33,015 nucleotides of DNA. Origin: Mesostigma viride. Taxonomy: Eukaryota > Streptophyta > Mesostigmatophyceae > Mesostigmatales > Mesostigmataceae. Position 1 is the first letter of the stretch. Every line of letters begins with the position of its first letter. The notes under the pieces were generated by a model. That model was not told the origin of the DNA. It searched no databases and worked only from the letters and a program-made list of their open reading frames with translations. Of the stretch, positions 32,613 to 33,015 are shown piece after piece. The position numbers and the translations under genes are program-made. The stretch is taken from assembly GCA_009746045.1 (NCBI GenBank), contig RPFO01002344.1, forward strand, positions 1 through 33,015, written 5' to 3'.

Positions 32613-33015
32613 GTAGGTTGCGCTTCACGACGTGAGTCGTGAGTTATCTGGCATCACGGCTTGATACCAAGCTGATTTGTACACACTTATAATGGCTAGC
32701 AAGACCAATTACAAATGGATAATTGCCCCGGGCTCAATGTGTAGGCGTATTCGCACTTATCATTCATCAAACCAAGAGGACGAGACTCTCGTCCTCGGAC
32801 TAATTTAACCTAGGTTGGTTGCGGCGCAGATACAACACCAAATCCCACTGGACAATCCAAGTCACTCATTCCGCGTAGGATCCGGGCCGACATCGACCCC
32901 CAACTACAGGATCCACGCCTAGAACTATAGACAGATCCAGAACTGGCGCGGCGCCACGGCACCGGCCCCTAAAAAGGTCAACCTAGGACCAAAATAACTA
33001 GTCCAATTCACACAA
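32613..33015 (-). repeat. Second, diverged LTR of the same family, running off the window
   Basis: GTAGGTTGCGCTTCACGACG at 32613 matches the 5' LTR from 32111, and similarity continues (roughly 90 percent by eye) to the window end at TCCAATTCACACAA. Its first 90 bp are missing and 10 bp (GTAACATAAT) separate it from the 5' LTR. It may be an older LTR into which the main element inserted. Confidence 0.88.

Overview
This is a eukaryotic nuclear window, most likely from a green-lineage alga. Three things point that way: a decayed piece of algal plastid DNA (relics of atpE, chlI, atpA and tRNAs), GT-AG introns with AATAAA-type poly(A) signals in GC-rich genes, and a Ty3/Gypsy chromovirus. Seed plants have no plastid chlI, so an alga is favoured. 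The apparently intronless plastid tRNA-Val(UAC) leans towards a chlorophyte-like plastome, while the AATAAA signals would also suit a charophyte. I cannot name the species.

Layout. (1) 1-~6500: AT-rich plastid-derived DNA, full of stops and indels, holding decayed tRNAs, atpE (+), chlI (+), tRNA-Arg and tRNA-Val (-) and atpA (-), which is cut off at the right junction. Two tRNA pairs form an inverted arrangement around atpE. (2) ~6600-7690: a ~40-bp minisatellite and GCA-rich low-complexity DNA. (3) 7689-19.4 kb: a GC-rich three-gene cluster. Gene 1 (-) encodes a DUF7869-like domain, then a 1.7-kb GC minisatellite open in several frames, then a C-terminal region with an Asp tail. Divergent from it, across an intergenic region of tandem repeats (diverged ~75-105-bp units, then seven 149-bp units), gene 2 (+) encodes a Cys/His finger protein with a huge Gln-rich repeat and a G-rich intron. 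Gene 3 (+) is a spliced gene with a Lys-rich and acidic C terminus and a duplicated splice-acceptor segment. (4) 19546-19902: a TTCTCA/TGAGAA-rich palindromic block. (5) 19903-32602: a minus-strand Ty3/Gypsy chromovirus with LTRs, a PPT and a PBS candidate. It has an unusual leader ORF carrying an RNase H1-type hybrid-binding domain, then gag, pol (protease, RT, RNase H, integrase, GPY/F, chromodomain) and an extra ORF after pol. A 1303-bp hAT-type element with an 8-bp target duplication sits inside pol. (6) 32613-33015: a second, diverged LTR of the same family runs off the window.

How the parts relate. The three-gene cluster is the least explained piece. DUF7869 has three conserved acidic positions spaced like a DDE nuclease, so a domesticated or mobile nuclease unit is conceivable, but I found no terminal repeats around it. 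The retroelement has nearly identical LTRs (1 difference in 338 bp) yet several frame breaks. That suggests a young but defective copy, programmed shifts, or sequencing errors in repeats.
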